A stretch of 64,000 nt of DNA, taken from the NCBI RefSeq assembly GCF_019703835.1, contig NZ_AP023054.1, positions 62,001-126,000 on the forward strand. Direction: 5' to 3'. Below are positions 19,496-30,261 of the stretch, in pieces. Origin of the DNA: Thaumasiovibrio subtropicus. Its GTDB lineage: Bacteria; Pseudomonadota; Gammaproteobacteria; Enterobacterales; Vibrionaceae. The notes under the pieces were generated by a model. The model saw only the letters and a program-made list of their open reading frames with translations. It was not told the origin of the DNA and made no database searches. The stretch's first letter is position 1, and every line of letters starts with the position of its first letter. Made by a program: the position numbers and the translations under genes.

Positions 19496-21130
19496 TTAGT
19501 CTAGTTGAGGGCCAGCAGCGACAAGCGACTTGCCTTCTGCGTTATCCGTGTACTTCTCGAAGTTATTGATAAAGCGTTGCGCCAAGTCCTCTGCCTTGCT
19601 TTCCCACTGTAGTGGATCCACGTAGGTGTCACGCGGGTCAAGGATTTCAGGATCTACACCTGGCAACGATGTTGGCACTTGCAGATTGAAGATCGGGATG
19701 TCTTTCATTTCTGCTTCTTCGATAGAGCCATCGAGAATAGCATCAATGATGCCGCGCGTATCTTGGATAGAGATACGTTTGCCGCTACCGTTCCAGCCGG
19801 TATTGACCAGATAGGCTTCTGCACCCGCGGCTTCCATGCGTTTAACGAGCACTTCTGCATACTTGGTGGGGTGTAAGGTCAAGAACGCTGCGCCAAAACA
19901 CGCCGAGAACGTTGGTGTTGGCTCAGTAATGCCACGTTCGGTACCGGCAAGTTTCGCGGTGAAGCCAGACAAGAAGTGATACTTGGTTTGCTCTGGTGTC
20001 AGTTTTGATACCGGAGGAAGTACGCCAAAGGCATCGGCTGATAAGAAGATGACTTTATTGGCATGACCGCCCTTGGAGACAGGTTTGACAATGTTATCGA
20101 TGTGGTTGATCGGGTAAGACACACGGGTGTTTTCCGTTTTCGAACCGTCATCAAAGTCGATAGAGCCATCATTACGAACGGTCACATTCTCTAACAGCGC
20201 ATCACGACGAATTGCATTGTAGATGTCTGGCTCAGCTTCTTTCGATAGCTTGATGGTCTTCGCATAACAGCCGCCTTCGAAGTTAAAGACACCATCGTCA
20301 TCCCAGCCGTGCTCGTCATCACCAATAAGCGCACGTTTTGGATCTGTGGAGAGGGTTGTCTTCCCGGTACCAGATAGACCGAAGAAGATCGCAACATCAC
20401 CGTCTTTGCCCATGTTGGCCGAACAGTGCATTGAAGCTATGTCTTTCAGCGGCAAGAAGTAGTTCATCATCGCGAACATCCCTTTCTTCATCTCGCCACC
20501 GTACCAAGTACCACCAATCAACTGCATACGTTCGGTGAGGTTAAATACGGTGAAGTTTTCAGAATTCAGGCCATGCTCTTCCCATTTCTGGTTGGTGCAA
20601 CGAGCGCCATTCATGACAACAAAATCAGGCTCGAAGGTTTTGAGTTCGTCTTCTGTTGGACGAAGGAACATGTTCTTCACGAAGTGAGCTTGCCATGCCA
20701 CTTCGGTAATAATGCGAATGCTTAAGCGCGTGTCTGGATTGGCACCACAGTATCCATCAATCACGAATAAACGCTTGCCAGACAGCTGGCCTGTGACTAA
20801 TGCTTTCAGGTCATCCCAAACATCTTGTTTTATCGGTTTGTTATCATTTTTAACAGCGTCTGAGGTCCACCACATGTGTTCCTCGGTTGTTGCGTCTTTG
20901 ACAATGTATTTGTCCTTCGGCGAACGTCCTGTAAAGATGCCTGTGTCGACAGCCACCGCACCAAGCTCGGTGATGACACCGCGCTCGTAACCTTCTAGGT
21001 CACTGCGAGTCTCTTCTTCAAACAGCATGTCGTAGGATGGGTTTCTTACGATTTCAACAGTATTTTCAATACCATAGCGAGATAAGTCCAGCGCATTTGC
21101 AACCTTGTTGTCGACGTTTGTAATTGTCAT
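19496..21130 (-). CDS. pckA: Phosphoenolpyruvate carboxykinase (ATP)
   Basis: Converts oxaloacetate and ATP to phosphoenolpyruvate, CO2 and ADP, the committing step of gluconeogenesis in the cytosol. The 544 residues match the bacterial ATP-type family. The kinase-1a loop [11 protein letters not shown], the metal-binding [22 protein letters not shown], and the substrate-binding [10 protein letters not shown] are intact. The start is preceded by AAGGAGCACCT. It lies downstream of hslO on the same strand but beyond the hslO terminator, so it has its own promoter in the 396-base gap. CRP control is known for E. coli pckA and a possible site is listed. Confidence 0.97.
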   Translation of the reverse strand: MTITNVDNKVANALDLSRYGIENTVEIVRNPSYDMLFEEETRSDLEGYERGVITELGAVAVDTGIFTGRSPKDKYIVKDATTEEHMWWTSDAVKNDNKPIKQDVWDDLKALVTGQLSGKRLFVIDGYCGANPDTRLSIRIITEVAWQAHFVKNMFLRPTEDELKTFEPDFVVMNGARCTNQKWEEHGLNSENFTVFNLTERMQLIGGTWYGGEMKKGMFAMMNYFLPLKDIASMHCSANMGKDGDVAIFFGLSGTGKTTLSTDPKRALIGDDEHGWDDDGVFNFEGGCYAKTIKLSKEAEPDIYNAIRRDALLENVTVRNDGSIDFDDGSKTENTRVSYPINHIDNIVKPVSKGGHANKVIFLSADAFGVLPPVSKLTPEQTKYHFLSGFTAKLAGTERGITEPTPTFSACFGAAFLTLHPTKYAEVLVKRMEAAGAEAYLVNTGWNGSGKRISIQDTRGIIDAILDGSIEEAEMKDIPIFNLQVPTSLPGVDPEILDPRDTYVDPLQWESKAEDLAQRFINNFEKYTDNAEGKSLVAAGPQLD

Positions 21131-21379
21131 AGGTGCTCCTTAGGGTAACTTGGGTAAGATGTTGTAAGAATCATTATCTGGTATCCATGCTAGCAACCAA
21201 AATCTGGAATTTCAGGGAGGCCAGTCAAAAAATAACCACAAATTTGTTAAGGGAAAGTAATATTTTATCGTTGTTTTTCCCTTGTTTAGTTTACAATTGT
21301 CATAAAGGGATACGCCAGCGTATTTGATTAATATTTATTCAAAAATAAGTCTGGTAAATCAGTGGCTTTGGTGGGGTAA

Positions 21380-21401
21380 AAATGTGCCTCAGCGCAAATT
21401 T
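21380..21401 (-). promoter_or_regulatory. Possible CRP site upstream of pckA
   Basis: The 22-base stretch has one almost perfect half (AAATGTG) and a weaker second half (GCAAATTT) at the spacing of the CRP consensus. It lies about 250 bases before the pckA start. The symmetry is imperfect, so this is tentative. Confidence 0.35.
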
Positions 21402-21461
21402 ATAATGAATTCACGGGCTGAATGTGGCGGAAAGTTTTGAGGTTTTTTATTATCGCAAAAT

Positions 21462-21489
21462 AAAAAACCGACCTTTTGGTCGGTTTTTT
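21462..21489. terminator. hslO Rho-independent terminator
   Basis: A 12-pair stem AAAAAACCGACC/GGTCGGTTTTTT with a TTTT loop. It can act in both directions and ends the hslR-hslO transcript on the minus strand. Confidence 0.9.
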
Positions 21490-21526
21490 AGTATTCCATT
21501 AGGGAATGTTATATGTATGGTCTTGC

Positions 21527-22405
21527 TTAGTGTGCTTGATTGCCTGATGTCTGGCTAATTGGACTTTCGAATAAAGCGGCAACATCAATCCTATCAAATT
21601 TGTAACTTGTACCGCAGTAATCACAATGAAGGGCAATTTCACCTTCTTCCGCCAAAATCTGATCGACTTCTGCACGATCAATGGAACGAATCGCCGATGC
21701 GCTGCGCTCACGCGAGCAACTGCAATTAAAGGCGACAGGTTGAGGTTCAAAGAGCTGAACACTCTCTTGGTGATAGAGGCGATAAAGCACATCTTCCGCG
21801 TCTAGGCCAAACAGCTCATCGTTTTTGACGGTTTCTGTCAGTTGTAGCAAGTGGTCAAAGTCCTCTTCGCTACCTTTATCGTCGGGCAGTACTTGCAGCA
21901 ACATGCCTGCCGCATTCGCTTGGCCGTCGTGTTGGCCGGTACGTAAGATAAGGCGAGTGCGAAGTTGCTCAGAGTTTGCGAAGTAGTTTTCCAATACCTC
22001 TGAAAGGGTTTCCCCTTCAAGGCCAACCACGCCTTGGTAACGTTCACCTTTTACTGGATCGATGGTAATGACTAAGTGGCCTTTACCCATCAGGGACTGA
22101 ATCGTGCCGTCTTTAACATCGCCTTCAAAGCGCGCTACACCGCGCATTTGTTGGTTATGGTTGCCATTGATAACCGCTAAACGTACTGGGCCATCCCCTT
22201 GCAATTGTACTGTGATAGAACCTTCAAATTTTAGCGTTGCTGTGAGCAGGCTAGTAGCGACCAGCAATTCACCAAGCAGTTTTTGAATGGCTTCAGGGTA
22301 GTCGTTTGAGCTGAGGATTTCTTGGTAAGGTTTATCCAGTTGTACCAGCTCTCCACGCACGGAAATATCGTTAAACAGGTAACGATGCAGGCTGTTTTTT
22401 GCCAT
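21527..22405 (-). CDS. hslO: Redox-regulated chaperone Hsp33
   Basis: A cytosolic holdase activated by oxidation plus unfolding. The C-terminal zinc switch is intact as CxC (NCSCSRER) and CxxC (HCDYCGTSY) about 30 residues apart. The ATG at 22405 with GGAGA upstream gives 292 residues, the E. coli length; the longer frame to 22498 overlaps hslR and is rejected. It lies 16 bases after hslR on the same strand, so the pair is an operon. The N-terminal substrate-binding domain contains the Hsp33 GxxxxGEx-like [17 protein letters not shown] segment. Confidence 0.96.
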   Translation of the reverse strand: MAKNSLHRYLFNDISVRGELVQLDKPYQEILSSNDYPEAIQKLLGELLVATSLLTATLKFEGSITVQLQGDGPVRLAVINGNHNQQMRGVARFEGDVKDGTIQSLMGKGHLVITIDPVKGERYQGVVGLEGETLSEVLENYFANSEQLRTRLILRTGQHDGQANAAGMLLQVLPDDKGSEEDFDHLLQLTETVKNDELFGLDAEDVLYRLYHQESVQLFEPQPVAFNCSCSRERSASAIRSIDRAEVDQILAEEGEIALHCDYCGTSYKFDRIDVAALFESPISQTSGNQAH

Positions 22406-22421
22406 GGGGTGTCTCCAGCTT

Positions 22422-22817
22422 TTAGTTACTGCTTTTAAAGCGAATAATGTCTCGACGCTGCTTCTTGTCCGGGCGGCTTGCCGGGCTCGGACTGCCAAGA
22501 GCGTTCATCTTGCGCAGTTGCGCATTTTTTTCGCGCTGCGCAATGCTATCAGGGGTTTCTGAGTATAACGTTTGGGCTTCCGGTGCGCCGCGTCGGGTAT
22601 CAGAGAGTTTTTCGACGATGACCGACTTTTCGTCATTACCTTGACGGAGTTTGATCACAGCGCCTAATTCTACCATTTTACTTGGCTTGGCGCGTTGGTT
22701 ATTGTAGTGCACTTTCCCGCCGTCGATCATGGTGCGGGCAATGGAACGTGTTTTATAAAAACGTGCAGCCCAGAGCCATTTATCAAGACGAACTTGCAAG
22801 GTATTGCTGTCTTTCAA
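22422..22817 (-). CDS. hslR: Ribosome-associated heat shock protein Hsp15
   Basis: A 131-residue S4-domain RNA-binding protein that binds free 50S subunits carrying nascent chains and helps recycle them. [18 protein letters not shown] and [15 protein letters not shown] are the S4 signatures. The basic C-terminal tail ([14 protein letters not shown]) matches E. coli Hsp15. No ATG is available; the TTG at 22817, preceded by GAGG nine bases upstream, aligns exactly with the E. coli N terminus and is chosen. It is the first gene of hslR-hslO. Confidence 0.94.
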   Translation of the reverse strand: MKDSNTLQVRLDKWLWAARFYKTRSIARTMIDGGKVHYNNQRAKPSKMVELGAVIKLRQGNDEKSVIVEKLSDTRRGAPEAQTLYSETPDSIAQREKNAQLRKMNALGSPSPASRPDKKQRRDIIRFKSSN

Positions 22818-23176
22818 CGGGGTAATCCTCAGTTTCAGAGAGTTTTGATTGCAGTTTCGGTACTAATGGCGACTAAGATCACATAATTAGTCTAGCCAAA
22901 GACCAAATTTTTCTGTCTATTGATGGTCTGAAATTGTGCCCCTAATAGGCTTTTTCAATGGTTCTGTGATAAAAAAATGATGAAAAAGCGTAACGCATTG
23001 AAGTAACATCAAAGTTTTTCCGTGATCGGCTAGACTATTGACGCATTTATCGTCATATCAGTCCCACAAACGTCATCGTAACGCGTTATCCTAGAGGGTC
23101 GAAGTGCAATCCAGTGATCATTGATGCACACTGCACTATGCCCTCGAATTACATGTAAATACGAATTGAGACCCAT
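22818..23176. other. Divergent control region between hslR and gspC
   Basis: A 359-base non-coding stretch. On the minus strand a promoter candidate for hslR lies at 22931-22958. On the gspC side there is a nested inverted repeat (23093-23145): GAGGG...CCCTC outside and AGTGCA...TGCACT inside, about 30-85 bases before the gspC ATG. No clear sigma-32 -10 box (CCCCAT) was found. The gspC promoter itself could not be fixed. Confidence 0.6.
22931..22958 (-). promoter_or_regulatory. Candidate hslR promoter
   Basis: On the minus strand, TTGAAA (22953-22958), a 16-base spacer and CAATTT (22931-22936). The -35 hexamer is good for both sigma-70 and the sigma-32 TTGAAA core, but the -10 is poor for either. 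The transcript would have a leader of about 105 bases. Confidence 0.35.
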
Positions 23177-24085
23177 ATGTTGGCAACACAATGGCGCGCT
23201 GCGCTTCAAAATCCGTCACAACTCCCTTTTGCGGCGATCGCTCGGCTGTTGACTTGGCTGGTGGTCGTCATGTTGGCTTGGTTGCTGGGCCGACTCGTGT
23301 GGCAAGTGATACAGCCCGTAGAACCGATCGCAAAATGGTCACCGACCGCGGTCGCGACAGCCTCTAATACCTCGGGGCCGCGATATAATCTTCGACAGCT
23401 ACAACAGATGGAGTTGTTCGGGAAATATGAAGCACAAGCGAAACCCGAGCCAGTGAAACAAGAAGTGGTGCAAAATGCACCGGAGACGCGACTGAATTTG
23501 AACCTCGTTGGGGTTGTCGCCAGTACAAACCCAACGACTAGTCTTGCCATTATTGCCAACCGCAACCAACAGAACACCTATAAAATTGATGACCCGATTG
23601 AAGGTACGCGTGCGACGTTAGTGGCGGTGTTTGCTGATCGTGTCATTATTCGCAACAGCGGTCGCGACGAAACCTTGATGCTTGACGGTAACAAGTTTAC
23701 TTCGCAAAGTGCGGCACCATCGCGACCAGTTCAACGCGCGGCCACTGCACCTGCCAATGACGTCGATCAACTTGGTGAAAAACTGGGCGCGATTAAAGCG
23801 GAGATCATGGCAAATCCGCAAAATATGTTTAATTACATTCGTCTGTCACAAGTGAAGAAAGAGGGTGCTTTACTCGGCTATCGAGTGAACCCGGGTAAAG
23901 AGCGAACCCTGTTTGATGCGGTAGGACTGATGCCAAATGATTTGGCGGTGACTCTGAATGGCAGTGACCTTACCGATCCTTCTACCATGGCAACCCTGTT
24001 CCAAGAATTGCAGCAAGCGACGAGCTTGTCGTTGAGCGTGGAGCGTGATGGACAACTTCATGATATTTACATCGACTTGCAGTAA
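23177..24085 (+). CDS. gspC: Type II secretion inner-membrane protein GspC
   Basis: A 302-residue bitopic protein linking the inner-membrane platform to the secretin GspD. A short cytosolic tail and one transmembrane helix (about residues 27-47) come first. The periplasmic HR domain (about 80-170, with LNLVGVVASTNP and AIIANRNQQNTYKIDDPI) is next. The C-terminal PDZ domain (about 205-300, LLGYRVNPGKERTLFDAVGLMPNDLAVTLNGSDL) is of the substrate-recruiting type. It is the first gene of a 12-gene operon. Its ribosome-binding site is weak (TGAG nine bases upstream), which may keep its level low relative to pseudopilins. Confidence 0.95.
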   Translation: MLATQWRAALQNPSQLPFAAIARLLTWLVVVMLAWLLGRLVWQVIQPVEPIAKWSPTAVATASNTSGPRYNLRQLQQMELFGKYEAQAKPEPVKQEVVQNAPETRLNLNLVGVVASTNPTTSLAIIANRNQQNTYKIDDPIEGTRATLVAVFADRVIIRNSGRDETLMLDGNKFTSQSAAPSRPVQRAATAPANDVDQLGEKLGAIKAEIMANPQNMFNYIRLSQVKKEGALLGYRVNPGKERTLFDAVGLMPNDLAVTLNGSDLTDPSTMATLFQELQQATSLSLSVERDGQLHDIYIDLQ

Positions 24086-24121
24086 AGCAAGCGATAACCG
24101 ATGCGTAAGCAGGAGATTCGA

Positions 24122-26140
24122 GTGAAAAAATGGAAGAGCACAGCTGCTCTGCTGATTGCGGGACTGATGATGAGTTCTGCATGGGCTCAAGATGAGTTTA
24201 GTGCCAGCTTCAAAGGGACTGATATTCAGGAGTTCATCGCCACAATCGGTCACAACCTACAAAAAACAATCATTGTTGATCCCGCGGTACGTGGCCGCGT
24301 GGATGTGCGCAGTTACGATACGCTAACCAAAGACCAGTACTACGATTTTTTCCTCAACGTTCTTGAAGTCTATGGTTTTGCTGTTGTTGAGATGAACAAC
24401 GGCGTGCTCAAAGTTATTCGTGATAAAGATGCGAAAACATCGGGGATTCCCGTGTTGGGGGAAGGTGATAGCGCGCCAACCGATGCGGTGATCACCCGTG
24501 TTATTCCAGTGCGCAATGTCTCGGTACGTGAACTGTCACCGCTACTTCGCCAGCTCAATGATAATGCAGGTGCAGGTAACGTTGTGCACTATGAGCCATC
24601 TAACGTCATTATGATCACAGGTCGCGCCCAGGTTGTGGATCGCCTTGCTGACATTATTGAACGTGTCGACCAAGCCGGTGACCATGAAGTAGAAGTGGTT
24701 GAGCTAAGAAATGCCTCTGCGGCTGAAATGGTGCGGATTGTCGAAGCGCTGAATAAGTCAGGCAACAAAGGTGAACCTGACTTCCTACAACCTAAGCTTG
24801 TCGCCGATGAGCGTACTAACAGTATTCTGCTGTCTGGTGAGCCAAGTGTCCGTAAACGTCTTCGTGGTTTAATTGAGCAGCTCGATAAAGAGATGCAGAC
24901 CACGGGGAATAACCGCGTGGTGTATTTGAAGTATGCCAATGCAGAAGAGTTGGTGAGCGTACTGCAAGGGGTCTCTGATAACCTTCAAGCAGAAAAAACC
25001 GCCGGAAATGCAGCGCCAACAACCAGTAATGGTCAAGTACTTATCTCTGCTCATACTGATACCAATGCCCTTATTTTGACCGCGCCGCCAGATATCATGC
25101 GTTCTCTTGAATCAATCATTGCGCAATTGGATATTCGCCGCGCACAGGTCCTGATTGAAGCCATGATTGTTGAAATCGCCGAAGGTGATGGAGTGAATCT
25201 TGGTGTTCAGGTGGGCTCAACCGATGGCGGCGGAGTAATGCAGTTTGGCAACTCTTCTGTACCTGTGTCTCAGTACATGATTGGTTTAGAGGAAGCAAGA
25301 GATACGACTAGAACGGAAACGCGTTACAACTCGACCACAAATGAATATTACGATGTTACGATTAACGAACCCGGTGATTTTACTACTCTCGCTTCAGCGC
25401 TCGCCGGTGCGAATGGTGCGTTCCTAGGGTTAGTTGCCGGAGACTGGACGGTATTGGTGAACGCCGTATCGACCAATCGTAATTCTAACATTCTGTCATC
25501 ACCGAGTATTACCGTGCTTGATAATGGTGAAGCGTCATTCATCGTCGGTGAAGAAGTGCCTGTCGTGACCGGCTCGACCGCCAGCTCAAGCAATTCAAAC
25601 CCTTTCCAGACCGTTGAGCGTAAGGAAGTGGGTATCAAGCTTAACGTGGTACCACAAATTAACGAGGGTAACTCGGTTAAGCTCGATATCGAGCAAGAAG
25701 TATCGAATGTCTTGGGTGCCAATGGTGCGGTGGACGTCCGTTTTGCTAAGCGTCAGCTCAGTACGCAAGTCTTAGTGGAAGATGGTCAACTGATTGCTCT
25801 GGGCGGCTTGATCAATGAAGAGACCAACGAGAGTGAATCCAAGATTCCGCTACTTGGTGATATCCCAGTCTTAGGGCATCTGTTTAAATCGACCAATACG
25901 ACGAAATCGAAGACCAACCTTGTAGTGTTCATCAAGCCAACCATTATTCGTGATGGTATTTCTGCGGATGGTATTACGCAACGTAAATACAACTATATCC
26001 GTGCTGAGCAGCTTTATAAGCAAGAGCAAGGACTACGCTTAATGCCGAACACGGATACACCAGTGCTACCTGAGTATGGTCAAGACATTGACCTACCGCC
26101 GGAAGTGAAGGCATTTATGTCGCAGTTGAAGGATCAATAA
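24122..26140 (+). CDS. gspD: Type II secretion secretin GspD
   Basis: The outer-membrane secretin pore, 672 residues from the GTG at 24122. That start has GGAG six bases upstream and begins a clean signal peptide ([22 protein letters not shown]). An ATG seven codons earlier lacks a ribosome-binding site. Periplasmic N0-N3 domains cover about residues 25-330. The secretin core follows, with [21 protein letters not shown] and [32 protein letters not shown]. No GspAB genes are nearby, consistent with the Vibrio type, which uses a different pilotin. Confidence 0.96.
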   Translation: MKKWKSTAALLIAGLMMSSAWAQDEFSASFKGTDIQEFIATIGHNLQKTIIVDPAVRGRVDVRSYDTLTKDQYYDFFLNVLEVYGFAVVEMNNGVLKVIRDKDAKTSGIPVLGEGDSAPTDAVITRVIPVRNVSVRELSPLLRQLNDNAGAGNVVHYEPSNVIMITGRAQVVDRLADIIERVDQAGDHEVEVVELRNASAAEMVRIVEALNKSGNKGEPDFLQPKLVADERTNSILLSGEPSVRKRLRGLIEQLDKEMQTTGNNRVVYLKYANAEELVSVLQGVSDNLQAEKTAGNAAPTTSNGQVLISAHTDTNALILTAPPDIMRSLESIIAQLDIRRAQVLIEAMIVEIAEGDGVNLGVQVGSTDGGGVMQFGNSSVPVSQYMIGLEEARDTTRTETRYNSTTNEYYDVTINEPGDFTTLASALAGANGAFLGLVAGDWTVLVNAVSTNRNSNILSSPSITVLDNGEASFIVGEEVPVVTGSTASSSNSNPFQTVERKEVGIKLNVVPQINEGNSVKLDIEQEVSNVLGANGAVDVRFAKRQLSTQVLVEDGQLIALGGLINEETNESESKIPLLGDIPVLGHLFKSTNTTKSKTNLVVFIKPTIIRDGISADGITQRKYNYIRAEQLYKQEQGLRLMPNTDTPVLPEYGQDIDLPPEVKAFMSQLKDQ

Positions 26141-27639
26141 TGAGTGACATCTCCGCATTTGCTGATGAGCGCGTCGTCAGATTGCCGTTTTCCTTTGCAA
26201 AGCGGCATCGCGTGGTGCTTGAGCAAGATGAGAAAGGCTGGCAGCTTCTTTATGTAGAGACGCCGCCACCGGCGGTGTTAGCTGAGGTGCGTCGTTTCTT
26301 GACGACGACCTTTGTGCCGCATCAACTTGATGAAGAGACTTTCGATAGTCGCCTCACTGACGCGTACCAGCGCGACTCGTCTGAGGCTCGCCAGTTAATG
26401 GAAGACATTGGCTCTGACAGTGATGATTTCTTTGCGCTGGCAGAAGAGCTGCCAGAGAGTGAAGACTTACTAGAATCAGAAGATGACGCACCGATCATCA
26501 AATTGATTAACGCCATGCTGGCGGAAGCGATCAAAGAAGGTGCGTCGGATATCCATATCGAGACATTCGAAAAAGTCCTGTCTATCCGCTTCCGCATCGA
26601 TGGTGTGTTACGTGAGGTGTTGTCACCAAGCCGTAAACTTGCACCGTTATTGGTGTCACGTATTAAAGTCATGGCTAAGTTGGATATCGCTGAAAAACGT
26701 GTACCGCAAGATGGCCGTATTTCATTGCGTATCGGTGGTCGTGCGGTGGATGTGCGTGTTTCTACGATGCCATCGTCACACGGTGAGCGTGTGGTGTTGC
26801 GTCTACTTGATAAGAATGCAACGCGCCTGGATCTGCTCAGCCTCGGTATGACACCAAAAATTCACCAAGATTTTGAGCATATTATTCAGCGTCCTCACGG
26901 AATTATCTTGGTGACAGGTCCCACGGGCTCGGGTAAATCGACCACCTTGTATGCGGGCTTGCAAGAGCTTAATAGCGCAGAACGCAATATCTTAACGGTT
27001 GAAGACCCGATTGAATTTGATATTGATGGCATTGGTCAAACACAGGTGAATACCAAGGTGGATATGACCTTTGCGCGGGGGCTGCGAGCGATTCTACGTC
27101 AAGACCCTGATGTGGTGATGGTGGGTGAGATTCGTGATTTAGAAACGGCGCAAATTGCCGTGCAAGCGTCTCTAACGGGTCACTTGGTGATGTCGACCTT
27201 GCACACCAACACGGCGATCGGTGCGATTACCCGTTTGCGTGATATGGGTATTGAACCGTTTATGGTCTCTTCATCTTTGCTCGGCGTCTTAGCTCAGCGA
27301 TTAATCCGCACCTTGTGTAAAGATTGTCGTGAACCCTATGAAGCCGACGCGACGCAAAAAGCCATGTTTGGACTGGCGCCACATGAGCCATTGACACTGT
27401 ATCAAGCGAAAGGCTGTGAATGCTGTAATGGTAAGGGCTACCGTGGCCGTACTGGTATTCACGAGCTATTGCTTATTGATAATCAAGTTCAAGAGCTTAT
27501 CCACAATGATGCGGGTGAGTTGGAGATTGAGCGCGCGATTCGAGCTCATACACCAAGCATCCGTGATGATGGCCTGAAAAAAGTGCGTGAAGGCATTACC
27601 ACCCTAGAAGAAGTGATGCGAGCGACCAGGGAGGGCTAA
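26140..27639 (+). CDS. gspE: Type II secretion ATPase GspE
   Basis: A 499-residue hexameric cytosolic ATPase powering pseudopilus assembly. Walker A is GPTGSGKST at residues 260-268. The Asp box, Walker B ([23 protein letters not shown]) and the His box are present. The C-terminal tetracysteine zinc element is LCKDCREPY with [12 protein letters not shown]. The N-terminal domain (residues 1-100) binds GspL. Its ATG overlaps the gspD stop by one base and its stop overlaps the gspF ATG, so translation is coupled along the operon. Confidence 0.97.
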   Translation: MSDISAFADERVVRLPFSFAKRHRVVLEQDEKGWQLLYVETPPPAVLAEVRRFLTTTFVPHQLDEETFDSRLTDAYQRDSSEARQLMEDIGSDSDDFFALAEELPESEDLLESEDDAPIIKLINAMLAEAIKEGASDIHIETFEKVLSIRFRIDGVLREVLSPSRKLAPLLVSRIKVMAKLDIAEKRVPQDGRISLRIGGRAVDVRVSTMPSSHGERVVLRLLDKNATRLDLLSLGMTPKIHQDFEHIIQRPHGIILVTGPTGSGKSTTLYAGLQELNSAERNILTVEDPIEFDIDGIGQTQVNTKVDMTFARGLRAILRQDPDVVMVGEIRDLETAQIAVQASLTGHLVMSTLHTNTAIGAITRLRDMGIEPFMVSSSLLGVLAQRLIRTLCKDCREPYEADATQKAMFGLAPHEPLTLYQAKGCECCNGKGYRGRTGIHELLLIDNQVQELIHNDAGELEIERAIRAHTPSIRDDGLKKVREGITTLEEVMRATREG

Positions 27640-28865
27640 TGGCGGCGTTTGAATATAAAGCTCTGGATGGTAAAGGGCGCAACAAGAAAGGCGTGATTGA
27701 AGCGGATAATGCTCGTCAAGCACGCCAGCAGTTGCGCGAACAAGGCCTTGTGCCTGTTGATGTGCAACAAGGTCGCGAAAAAGCGATTGCACAGCAGTCA
27801 AGCAAATCGGCGGTACGATTCCAGCGTGGTATCAGTACCAATGAGTTGTCTTTGGTGACGCGTCAGCTGGCAACGCTAGTTCAAGCGGGTATGCCACTTG
27901 AAGAGTGCTTAAAAGCCGTCGCAGAGCAGAGTGAGAAGATCCGTATTCGCAATATGATCTTGAGTATCCGTTCACGCGTCGTTGAAGGATATACCCTTGC
28001 GGATAGCCTGCGCGACTATCCCGGCTCTTTTGATGAGCTGTACTGCGCTATGGTGGCTGCCGGTGAGAAATCCGGTCATCTTGATTCCATTCTTAATCGT
28101 CTTGCTGACTACGTAGAGAACCGTCAAAAGAACCGCAGTAAAGTGGTTCAGGCCATGGTTTATCCCGTGGTGCTAGTGGTTGTTGCGATTGCGATTGTCT
28201 CTATTCTCTTAGCGTTTGTTGTTCCTCCCATCATTGAGCAGTTTTTGCAGTCTGGTCAGGCGTTGCCGCCTTTGACTGAGCTGCTATTGGCGATGAGTGA
28301 GTTTGTTCAAAACTGGGGTGCCATCCTGCTAGTCGTGGGCTTAGTGGCATTCATGCTGTTTCGCTTCTGGCTGCGTGTGCCGAAAAATCGCTTGCGTTGG
28401 GACAAAACGACCTTGTCGGTACCTGTACTCGGTAAAGTGACTCGAGGCTTAAACACCTCTCGTTTTGCGCGAACTCTGGCTATCTGTGCCTCCAGCGCCA
28501 TTCCATTGTTGGATGGTATGAAAGTCGCCAGTGACGTGATGACAAATCGCTACGTAAAACAGAAGATTGAGGAAGCGGCGGATAAGGTGCGAGAGGGCTC
28601 AAGTCTTCGACTTGCACTGGACCAGTCCAAGCTGTTTCCGCCTATGATGCTGCACATGATCGCCAGTGGTGAACGAAGCGGTGAACTTGAATCGATGTTA
28701 GTGCGTGCGGCGGACAATCAGGATCAGCAGTTTGACGCTACCGTGAATATGGCGATTGGTATCTTGACGCCAGCAATGATTATCTTGATGGCTGGCATGG
28801 TGTCATTCATTGTCTTCGCAACACTGATGCCGATTATTGAAATGAATAATATGGTTGGTTTTTAA
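27639..28865 (+). CDS. gspF: Type II secretion inner-membrane platform protein GspF
   Basis: A 408-residue polytopic protein with two T2SSF domains (about residues 70-195 and 273-395) and three transmembrane helices. The helices lie near 172-195, 222-243 and 375-400. It is the central platform protein in contact with GspE and GspL. The start overlaps the stop of gsp[35 protein letters not shown] is the usual GspF N terminus. Confidence 0.96.
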   Translation: MAAFEYKALDGKGRNKKGVIEADNARQARQQLREQGLVPVDVQQGREKAIAQQSSKSAVRFQRGISTNELSLVTRQLATLVQAGMPLEECLKAVAEQSEKIRIRNMILSIRSRVVEGYTLADSLRDYPGSFDELYCAMVAAGEKSGHLDSILNRLADYVENRQKNRSKVVQAMVYPVVLVVVAIAIVSILLAFVVPPIIEQFLQSGQALPPLTELLLAMSEFVQNWGAILLVVGLVAFMLFRFWLRVPKNRLRWDKTTLSVPVLGKVTRGLNTSRFARTLAICASSAIPLLDGMKVASDVMTNRYVKQKIEEAADKVREGSSLRLALDQSKLFPPMMLHMIASGERSGELESMLVRAADNQDQQFDATVNMAIGILTPAMIILMAGMVSFIVFATLMPIIEMNNMVGF

Positions 28866-28896
28866 TCCCTCTGGGATGTTTATTTTGGAGAAAAAC

Positions 28897-29334
28897 ATGC
28901 AACGTCGAAAGCAACGCGGCTTCACACTCTTAGAAGTGATGGTCGTCATTGTCATCTTAGGAGTGCTAGCCAGTATGGTTGTTCCTAACCTGCTGGGTAA
29001 CAAAGAGAAAGCCGACCAACAGAAAGTGGTCACAGATATCAGTGCACTTGAAGGTGCGTTGGATATGTATCGTCTTGATAACAGCGTGTACCCATCAACG
29101 GACCAAGGTCTGGATGCATTGGTTTCTAAACCGAGTTCTAGCCCTGAGCCGCGTAACTACCGCGAAGGTGGCTACATTCGCCGTTTGCCGAAAGACCCTT
29201 GGGGCAACGACTACCAGTACGTATACCCGGGTGAGCATGGTGCGGTTGATATCTTTAGCCTAGGCGCGGATGGCCAAGAGGGCGGTGAAGGCATCAATAC
29301 TGACATCGGCAACTGGAATATGTTGGACTTCTAA
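28897..29334 (+). CDS. gspG: Type II secretion major pseudopilin GspG
   Basis: A 145-residue major pseudopilin. The prepilin peptidase site is RG|FTLLEVMVV, with the required Glu at mature position 5, followed by a hydrophobic helix. The C-terminal domain carries the calcium-site region and PWGNDYQYVYPGEHGAVDIFSLGADGQEGGEGINTDIGNW. The start at 28897 has GGAG seven bases upstream, the best ribosome-binding site of the operon, fitting the high demand for this subunit. An upstream frame to 28855 is rejected. The peptidase GspO is not in this window. Confidence 0.97.
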   Translation: MQRRKQRGFTLLEVMVVIVILGVLASMVVPNLLGNKEKADQQKVVTDISALEGALDMYRLDNSVYPSTDQGLDALVSKPSSSPEPRNYREGGYIRRLPKDPWGNDYQYVYPGEHGAVDIFSLGADGQEGGEGINTDIGNWNMLDF

Positions 29335-29912
29335 TGCGATCGCGTTCGGCGGGGTTTACCCTGATTGAAGTGATGCTCGTGGTTATCTTGATGGCCAGCA
29401 TCGCCATGGCGGCGGTAGTGATGATCCCGCAGAGTCAGGAAGACAACGTCGAAGAAGAAGCGCGACGTATGTATCAGTTAACCCGCTTACTCGGTGAGCA
29501 GGCGGTGTTAACGGGTACCGATTTTGGTATTTGGGTGGGACGCGAAGGGTATGAGTTTCGCCGTTTGACACGAGATGGCTGGGAAAACATTGAAGATTCA
29601 GCCTATTTTTCTCGGGTTGAGTTTGAAGACCAAGACTTGAAACTGGGTGTGGATATGCTCGGTTTTTCTTGGGAGCAGCGTGGCACACTTTTTAAGCCGG
29701 GCTCGCTCTTTGATGAAGATATGTTCCGCGATGAAGAAGAGGAACGAAAAAACGACCCGCAAATTGTTGTCATGGCGAGTGGGGAGCTCACCCCGTTTGA
29801 AATTACGTTAGAGTGGTCGAACACCGAGCCACCATGGCGTTTGTTGGGTAATGAAGTAGGACGCTTGCAGTTGTTGGCACCGGGAGAGGAGCCTGAAGAA
29901 GATGCGCCGTAG
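29334..29912 (+). CDS. gspH: Type II secretion minor pseudopilin GspH
   Basis: A 192-residue minor pseudopilin with prepilin site AG|FTLIEVMLVV and Glu at mature position 5. A GspH-type beta-sheet C-terminal domain of acidic character follows (RDEEEERKNDP, and the C-terminal EEPEEDAP). Its ATG overlaps the gspG stop. Its own 3' end overlaps gspI by 11 bases. Confidence 0.93.
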   Translation: MRSRSAGFTLIEVMLVVILMASIAMAAVVMIPQSQEDNVEEEARRMYQLTRLLGEQAVLTGTDFGIWVGREGYEFRRLTRDGWENIEDSAYFSRVEFEDQDLKLGVDMLGFSWEQRGTLFKPGSLFDEDMFRDEEEERKNDPQIVVMASGELTPFEITLEWSNTEPPWRLLGNEVGRLQLLAPGEEPEEDAP

Positions 29913-30261
29913 CCGGGGAATGACACTGCTGGAAGTGATGCTATCGCTGGTTGTTTTTGCAACGGCCGCACTGGGTGTGCAGTTTGCTGTTGGCCAGCAC
30001 TTAAACAGCATGAGCCATATTGAACAAAAGATGTTTGCGACCATGGTCGCGGATAACCAGATGGCACTGGTAAAAATTGATGGACGTGCGCCAAGCTCGA
30101 CCCGACAAGGGAAGACAGAGTTGGCGGGCGTAGAATGGTATTGGCGAGTACAGAGCGTCGATACCGCTGAAGGGCTGCTAAAAGCCGTGGATGTCACTGT
30201 CTATACCGATTCACAGCGTAAGAACAGTGTCCATTCTGTACGAACCTATCTGGGAGGCTAA
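29902..30261 (+). CDS. gspI: Type II secretion minor pseudopilin GspI
   Basis: A 119-residue minor pseudopilin with prepilin site RG|MTLLEVMLSLVVF and Glu5. It is part of the GspI-J-K tip complex of the pseudopilus. It overlaps gspH by 11 bases and is followed directly by gspJ. Length and C-terminal T2SSI region are typical. Confidence 0.93.
   Translation: MRRSRGMTLLEVMLSLVVFATAALGVQFAVGQHLNSMSHIEQKMFATMVADNQMALVKIDGRAPSSTRQGKTELAGVEWYWRVQSVDTAEGLLKAVDVTVYTDSQRKNSVHSVRTYLGG

Larger units (their letters stand above)
21131..21526 (-). other. pckA upstream region
   Basis: A 396-base non-coding stretch. It holds the hslO terminator (21462-21489), a possible CRP site (21380-21401) and an AT-rich part. 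In the pckA leader, the inverted repeat AAGGGAAA/TTTCCCTT (21249-21256 and 21276-21283) could form a hairpin. I could not fix the pckA promoter with confidence. The open frame at 21133-21327 on the plus strand is not supported as a gene. Confidence 0.6.
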
